Below are positions 59,690-64,000 of a stretch of 64,000 bases of DNA, piece after piece. The translations under genes were made by a program, and so were the position numbers. How positions within the stretch are numbered: the stretch's first letter is position 1; every line of letters starts with the position of its first letter. The notes below the pieces were generated by a model, which saw nothing but the letters and a program-made list of their open reading frames with translations, was not told where the DNA came from and did no database searches. Origin of the DNA: Paenibacillus amylolyticus (GTDB taxonomy: Bacteria > Bacillota > Bacilli > Paenibacillales > Paenibacillaceae); NCBI RefSeq assembly GCF_003719335.1, contig NZ_RIAS01000018.1, positions 1-64,000 on the forward strand. The letters run 5' to 3'.

Positions 59690-60547
59690 CTACAGCTGCC
59701 GATGCAACTGACTTCGATACAGATCAGGCGAACAGCCCACGCTTTGTTTAAATATTCGGCTAAAATGAGACAGCCTTTTAAAACCAGACAATCGACTGGC
59801 CTCCGTCACACTCATCTCGGGCTGAAACTGAAACAGCAGCTTCGCTTGATTAATACGCCGATCATATAAGTACTTAAATATGGTCAGCCCCGTCATCTCC
59901 TTGAACATACCTGCCAAATACGGCTTGGACAGATGTAGTTCCTGAGCGAGATCATCCAGACCGATGTCATGCATGTAATTCGTATCCACATATCGGATGA
60001 TATGCTGGACATGTCTTTCTTTTTCCGATGAAGAACGCTGTTCCTGCACATGTCCCTGACAGATCTCTGCTACACAATATAACAGGTCACACACACGGAT
60101 ATGCATACGCTCCTGTCTGAATCTGGACGAGTGAGAAGATAACTGGTGCAGATCATGCAGCAGTGCTTCAAATTCTGTGCGAATCTCACCTGTGAGGTTC
60201 ACCCGGCAATTGCCCAGCTCATCGAACGGCTTCAGCACTTCATGGATGCGCTCGGGGTGCAGGCTTTTACGAATGGCAGAAGGGTCGAAATGAAGCGTAG
60301 TCCGAACATACGGTTTACCGACTTTGGGATGCGGCCGATGCAAGGTCAGTCCATGCATTAACACCAGATCCCCCGGCTCCAGAGCATATACCCGATCCCC
60401 AATAATATAGGTGCATTCACCTTCATGAAAATAATAAATCTCATAGTGCGGATGCGAATGGAAACCGTCCGAGTTACCCGGATCAAACTGACTCGTGGCT
60501 TTATACGTATACGCCAGTGGGGCATTAAACTGCATCATGCTTGGCAC
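59690..60547 (-). CDS. AraC-family transcriptional regulator
   Basis: 285 aa. Cupin sensor (HYEIYYFHEGECTYIIGDR) and double helix-turn-helix (LDDLAQELHLSKPYLAGMFKEMTG; VTEASRLSGFKRLSHFSRIFKQSVG). Start GTG 60547 with GGAGG about 8 nt upstream. No adjacent sugar gene to name a ligand; the glutathione peroxidase gene lies upstream with its own terminator. Confidence 0.88.
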   Translation of the reverse strand: MPSMMQFNAPLAYTYKATSQFDPGNSDGFHSHPHYEIYYFHEGECTYIIGDRVYALEPGDLVLMHGLTLHRPHPKVGKPYVRTTLHFDPSAIRKSLHPERIHEVLKPFDELGNCRVNLTGEIRTEFEALLHDLHQLSSHSSRFRQERMHIRVCDLLYCVAEICQGHVQEQRSSSEKERHVQHIIRYVDTNYMHDIGLDDLAQELHLSKPYLAGMFKEMTGLTIFKYLYDRRINQAKLLFQFQPEMSVTEASRLSGFKRLSHFSRIFKQSVGCSPDLYRSQLHRQL

Positions 60548-60562
60548 GTCATCACCTCCTGT

Positions 60563-60609
60563 GCAAAAAAAAGAAAGCGGGATACAACGTTATGCTTGGT
60601 TGCCCCGCT
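60563..60609 (-). terminator. Terminator of the glutathione peroxidase gene
   Basis: On the minus strand AGCGGG..CAAC pairs with GTTG..CCCGCT (internal bulges), followed by TTTCTTTTTTTT. Between the peroxidase stop and the AraC start. Confidence 0.8.
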
Positions 60610-60626
60610 AATATTAAGCTAACCTT

Positions 60627-61175
60627 TTATAACAACTCTCGGATACTTGCTTTGATCTCGTCCATGGAATCCACCGGCTCGAAGCGCCGAACGACTTGAC
60701 CTTCTGCATCAATCAGGAATTTGGTGAAATTCCATTTGATCGCATCGCCGTGCAGCCACTCTGGTGCTTTGTCTGCAACCATCAGCTTGAGCAGTTTGGC
60801 CTGAATATCGTTCTCGTCAAAGCCGGCGAACGGACCTGACTTTTTCAAAAAGTCGTACAGCGGATGCGCTTCCTCTCCGTTCACATCAAGTTTCGCAAAC
60901 ATCGGAAATTTCACCCCGTAGTTGATCTGACAGAAAGACTCGGCTTCCGCACTGCTACCCGGTTCCTGCTCCGCAAACTGGTTGCACGGGAAGCCAATGA
61001 CCTGCAACCCCTGATCCTTGTACTCATCATATAACTTCTGAATGTCATCAAATTGATGTGTATATTTACATTTGCTTGCCGTGTTCACAATCAGTACAGG
61101 CTTTCCTTCATATTGAAAGAGCGGGAAACGCTCTCCACTCGTTCTCGTCACAGTGAAATCATAGATCGTTGGCAT
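60627..61175 (-). CDS. Glutathione-peroxidase-like protein
   Basis: 182 aa thioredoxin-fold peroxidase: NTASKCKYTHQFDDIQKLY holds the peroxidatic cysteine, GFPCNQFAEQEPG the conserved proline/cysteine loop, and WNFTKFLID the catalytic Trp-Asn tetrad partner. In Bacillota such enzymes usually use thioredoxin to reduce hydroperoxides. ATG 61175 with GAGGTG 11 nt upstream; the upstream TTG is less likely. Confidence 0.93.
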   Translation of the reverse strand: MPTIYDFTVTRTSGERFPLFQYEGKPVLIVNTASKCKYTHQFDDIQKLYDEYKDQGLQVIGFPCNQFAEQEPGSSAEAESFCQINYGVKFPMFAKLDVNGEEAHPLYDFLKKSGPFAGFDENDIQAKLLKLMVADKAPEWLHGDAIKWNFTKFLIDAEGQVVRRFEPVDSMDEIKASIRELL

Positions 61176-61223
61176 AAGTCGAAGTGCACCTCGCAATAGT
61201 ATGTAGTTCGTTGCTTTATAGAG

Positions 61224-61637
61224 TCATCTCTCATTATATACGAAGTCAGTCAGGTTGTATTGAGAAAGGTGGAGAATAGTTTGTTCTCTTATTTTCTTGC
61301 CCATAGGCCCCACGTAGTCTGGCCTGCCTGATAATGTAACATACTCTTTTTTGTAATACGAACCAAGATCCAGAACACCAGCCAGAGCTTCAGGAGAAAA
61401 ACTCCATAAACATGCGAATCCAAAAATAATAAATAAAAATTTAGAGCTTAGCCGTTTTAGTTTGCTTCTAATCGATTTCATCCCATGAAATAATCCGATA
61501 CCAAAAAAAAATGCTGAAAAACCAACAAAAAATAATCGTACAAAGACCCAACTGGGGAAAAAGGCAGGAAACAACACGGCCACAAAAGAACATATAACGA
61601 TCAAAAATATGAAACCGCCTAAGCCAAATAATTTCAT
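61224..61637 (-). CDS. Hypothetical small membrane protein
   Basis: 137 aa. Three hydrophobic segments (GGFIFLIVICSFVAVLFPAFF; VRLFFVGFSAFFFGIGLFHG; FLFIIFGFACLWSF) followed by a short hydrophilic tail YYKKEYVTLSGRPDYVGPMG. AT-richer than its neighbours. No good ribosome binding site (GAAGAT upstream). No family named. Confidence 0.65.
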   Translation of the reverse strand: MKLFGLGGFIFLIVICSFVAVLFPAFFPSWVFVRLFFVGFSAFFFGIGLFHGMKSIRSKLKRLSSKFLFIIFGFACLWSFSPEALAGVLDLGSYYKKEYVTLSGRPDYVGPMGKKIREQTILHLSQYNLTDFVYNER

Positions 61638-61690
61638 TTTATTAAATTCATCTTCTTTCTCAATAATCTAACACGATGAAAACTCGATAA

Positions 61691-62170
61691 TTAAGAATGC
61701 AAAGCCACATAAACATCGATCTCGTTATTGACACTATCCGGCTGGTAACGTTCATCCCAAATTTCAAAATCATAACACTCAGGTGTGTATCCAGCATCTT
61801 CTAACCACGGTCCATAGATGTAGTCATATGTATCACCTATATCGGATTCTAGTCCTCTGTGCGTACATGTAACGTATGAACGAGCTGGCACATGATGAAT
61901 AATCATTCCAGGCGGCGCGCCCTCCGGCTCGTTTACTTCATAACACAATACATGTGTGAATGGATGCACTTTGGCATTAAAGTCCTCATGGGACGGATAA
62001 AGTTGCATCAAGAAAACCTGGTCATTTTTCCGATGCTTAATCTCGTCTTTTTTCTCTATTAACTTATCATACTGGCTCTGTCGCAATCCTGCTTCAAACT
62101 CTTCCACCGTAGCTTCAATGCGATAACCTGCAACGTAAAATGCATTCAATGTAACAATCTTCGTTTCCAT
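61691..62170 (-). CDS. GyrI-like effector-binding domain protein
   Basis: 159 aa beta-barrel domain: METKIVTLNAFYVAGYRIEATVEE, IHHVPARSYVTCTHRGLESDIGDTYDYIYGPWLED and YDFEIWDERYQPD are the hallmarks of GyrI-like small-molecule binding domains, such as those of BmrR-type regulators. No DNA-binding part. ATG 62170 with GGGAGAG upstream; the longer frame is rejected. Confidence 0.88.
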   Translation of the reverse strand: METKIVTLNAFYVAGYRIEATVEEFEAGLRQSQYDKLIEKKDEIKHRKNDQVFLMQLYPSHEDFNAKVHPFTHVLCYEVNEPEGAPPGMIIHHVPARSYVTCTHRGLESDIGDTYDYIYGPWLEDAGYTPECYDFEIWDERYQPDSVNNEIDVYVALHS

Positions 62171-62245
62171 CTTGGTCTCTCCCAATGTATAAAAAAATAC
62201 AAGCCGTATTAACATTGCACTTGCCCAAAAACGATGTAACAAAAA

Positions 62246-63091
62246 CTAGGACCACTCTTGCCAATGTTGCTCCAGGAAAATCACTTCTCTCTCATAGTGA
62301 GCCAGATGACCTTCCTCAACCATCTTCATAAAGGCTGCGTCTCCTGCTGCTGCACGATCCTCTAATGTTTTGCACATAAAGCGAATACGGGACACCACCC
62401 CATGTTTAAGATTAGGTGGCACATTTAACCCGTAAGCTTTCATAAACATTGCGATACGTTTTTTCCGAACCTTTGCGTGCTTTTCGCTATCATATAAGGT
62501 AACTGATTTTCCTTGGCCTTCAAGCTTGGGTGAAAAATTGGCTAGGGGTACACACGTGTATAAAGTGTAGGCGATATCCCACATACGCGGCCCCGGACAG
62601 GCCAGATCAAAATCAATAATACCCTGCGGCAAACCATGTCTGAAAACGATGTTGTATAAAGCAAAGTCGTTATGGCAGACCACTTCGGAATTCTTTGAAT
62701 TTGTATCTACTGATTCATGTGAGCGTTCATCTCTACCTATATCTGGATAAATGTTATCAGACTGTTCTACCGTGGTGAAATTTACGGTTGCATCGTGGTA
62801 GGCTCTTAATAAACGGGCAACGGCAATCAGTGACTCGTCGGACCACATGTAACTTTCGATCTCCGGATAATCATTACCCGGGACGTCTCCGTCAACGTAA
62901 GAGAGCATTTCTCTACCCTTCTCGTCCATGCCAAGATATCTCGGCGCCTGATGGAAGCCTTCCTTTTCCAGATGCAACAGCAGTTTATGTACATAACGAT
63001 TCGGGTGGGCACTACGGCGAACTGTATCTCCAACGCGCACAACTTCATTCACGTTACCACCCGTTAACTTCTCCTCCGGTAGTTCAGACAA
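62246..63091 (-). CDS. Aminoglycoside-phosphotransferase-like kinase
   Basis: 281 aa APH fold: VVCHNDFALYNIVF holds the catalytic His-x-Asp and metal-binding Asn, GIIDFDLACPGPRMWDIAYTLY the metal-binding Asp; N-terminal lobe EVVRVGDTVRRSAHPN. Distinct from the kinase at 16527 and without operon partners of that system. Start TTG 63091 with AGGAGG 7 nt upstream. Substrate unknown. Confidence 0.88.
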   Translation of the reverse strand: MSELPEEKLTGGNVNEVVRVGDTVRRSAHPNRYVHKLLLHLEKEGFHQAPRYLGMDEKGREMLSYVDGDVPGNDYPEIESYMWSDESLIAVARLLRAYHDATVNFTTVEQSDNIYPDIGRDERSHESVDTNSKNSEVVCHNDFALYNIVFRHGLPQGIIDFDLACPGPRMWDIAYTLYTCVPLANFSPKLEGQGKSVTLYDSEKHAKVRKKRIAMFMKAYGLNVPPNLKHGVVSRIRFMCKTLEDRAAAGDAAFMKMVEEGHLAHYEREVIFLEQHWQEWS

Positions 63092-63104
63092 CTTGAATCC
63101 TCCT

Positions 63105-63392
63105 CTATTGATAATTCTCTGGCCGCTCGTATTGATGTCTATTCTTGTTTTTATTTTTGTAGGTCCCCGGGAAACCGGCAACCAGCAATACGAATCCAAC
63201 AAAAAACATGAAATATACGAGTAGTCCCGTGGGTACATCTACCGTCTGCGTAACTTCTCGCAAACCTTGCTCCGTTCCGCTTCCCGACTCAACCAATGCT
63301 GCTGATAATCGGATGGACATTCGTTCAAGTGTGGATATAAACACACTCGCAACCATTAATACGACACCCAGAATCTTGTTCATCTGATTCAA
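63105..63392 (-). CDS. Hypothetical small membrane protein
   Basis: 95 aa with two transmembrane segments (ILGVVLMVASVFISTL; TGLLVYFMFFVGFVLLVAGFPG) and a basic polar tail. Start TTG 63392: AAGGGGG is 7 nt upstream, but 16 nt from the ATG at 63383. Adjacent to the kinase gene (13 bp). No family named. Confidence 0.65.
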   Translation of the reverse strand: MNQMNKILGVVLMVASVFISTLERMSIRLSAALVESGSGTEQGLREVTQTVDVPTGLLVYFMFFVGFVLLVAGFPGTYKNKNKNRHQYERPENYQ

Positions 63393-63407
63393 AATATAAC
63401 CCCCTTC

Positions 63408-63683
63408 TTATTCAAAAAAAATCTCACTGTACACTCCAGACAAAAAGGTCTTTAGCGTTTGAGCCAGTGCATAGTGGTTGGGCAGGTCTTTAGCAATGAC
63501 GCCTCCGATATTACCTGCCTCGCCTTGGGTTAGGCAGGTTAGTTGAAGCTCATTCGAATTTCCATATATGTATGAGAGCAAGTATTCCAGAGGCTGCTCT
63601 TGATATATTCGAATTTTGGTACCTGCCCAGATCGGCTCCTGATCCTGGATCTCATCCATTGGAATCCATACCTCCGTTGTCAA
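63408..63683 (-). CDS. Hypothetical 91-aa protein
   Basis: No recognised family. Contains VWIPMDEIQDQEPIWAGTKIRIYQEQPLEYLLSY and LPNHYALAQTLKTFL; no signal or membrane segment. Start TTG 63683 has AAGGAGG 8 nt upstream; an earlier TTG lies on top of that site and is disfavoured. Fifteen bp before the membrane protein gene, so the three genes at 62246-63683 look like an operon. Confidence 0.6.
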   Translation of the reverse strand: MTTEVWIPMDEIQDQEPIWAGTKIRIYQEQPLEYLLSYIYGNSNELQLTCLTQGEAGNIGGVIAKDLPNHYALAQTLKTFLSGVYSEIFFE

Positions 63684-64000
63684 AACAACGACCTCCTTCA
63701 ATAGACTTTACTTCAATTATAATCCATGTTCTTCCATAAAGGAATTTTCTATAAAGCTATTAACGAGGTATACAATAGCTCTTAATCCAGCAGTTTTCAC
63801 CTATGCTTCTACGAATGAAGCTATACCTAGTTTCATAAGGTCGTGTTTCCCTGTATATCAAATAGCGCCGTCATCTCTGACGGCGCCTGGAATACTCTTT
63901 TACACTCCCGAGTCATCTTACGTAGCTAAAATATGGTGCAATTCCATATGACTTTCGAGAAAAGTAGCACGTTCGACATGGTACAAATCATATATGGACT
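63684..64000. other. Window end: intergenic with a GC hairpin
   Basis: No convincing gene. It contains GCGCCGTCA-TCTC-TGACGGCGC (63865-63886), a perfect 9-bp stem with a 4-nt loop but no clean T-run, followed by AT-rich sequence. A gene beyond the window edge may start or end here. Confidence 0.5.

Noticed and set aside
63865..63886. Terminator at the window end
   Set aside because: A good stem, but no T-run on either strand and no known transcript ending there; left as a hairpin only.
1..64000. CRISPR array, rRNA, tRNA, insertion sequence or prophage
   Set aside because: No repeat-spacer pattern, no rRNA-like or tRNA cloverleaf sequence and no transposase or phage gene was recognised; small tRNAs could still be missed by eye.

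Overview
The window looks like a chromosomal segment of a Paenibacillus-type member of the Bacillota. Most genes have strong AGGAGG-type ribosome binding sites, and TTG and GTG starts are frequent. Many families are typical of that group: a Btr-like AraC/siderophore-binding fusion regulator, a CYP102 self-sufficient P450, lutABC, hxlAB with hxlR, PpaC, CtaB, an SLH/GH18 wall protein and the transglutaminase Tgl. No rRNA, tRNA, insertion sequence, phage module or CRISPR array was seen. About 65 genes are called, mostly on the minus strand, in short operons separated by clear intrinsic terminators.

Layout. 1-9.4 kb: end of tgl, a divergent IF-3 paralogue with a leader hairpin, ppaC, a 2Fe-2S protein, a phosphoesterase, a luciferase-like oxidoreductase, an LTA synthase, and a PPDK-like protein that appears to have lost its catalytic parts. 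9.5-12.4 kb: iron-siderophore pair with two Fur boxes. 12.6-17.4 kb: a tightly coupled, unrecognised operon of APH-like kinase, large SAM methyltransferase, histidine phosphatase, DEDDh exonuclease, a 119-aa protein and perhaps a 35-aa ORF. 17.4-21.6 kb: GNAT, RidA, and a divergent AraC/Gfo-Idh-MocA pair. 21.7-24.9 kb: P450-reductase fusion. 25.3-30.5 kb: rhaB-deoR-lutABC, which plausibly links rhamnose to lactate oxidation. 30.8-36.7 kb: DUF2500, PepF, hxlA-hxlB-hxlR (formaldehyde/RuMP) and 6-phosphogluconolactonase.

37-42 kb: AEC transporter, DeoR-OsmC-DUF2062, Old Yellow Enzyme, and an SRAP protein with altered catalytic residues. 42-46 kb: a small secreted metalloprotease with a lipoprotein, a two-component system, and a methionine/aspartate-rich secreted protein. 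46-50 kb: GH2 beta-mannosidase and a LacI regulator whose upstream region carries a 42-bp perfect palindrome. 50-54.5 kb: EamA/LysR pair, TPR protein, heme O synthase and a secreted protein. 54.7-64 kb: small stress-like proteins, a TrxR-like flavoprotein, SLH-GH18 protein, nitroreductase, AraC regulator, glutathione peroxidase, GyrI-like protein, a second APH-like kinase and small membrane or hypothetical genes, three of which use TTG starts.

The best candidate for an undescribed system is the coupled kinase/methyltransferase/phosphatase/exonuclease operon (12.6-17.4 kb). Next are the inactive-looking PPDK and SRAP relatives and the large palindrome. All functional calls come from reading motifs by eye; no database search was run.
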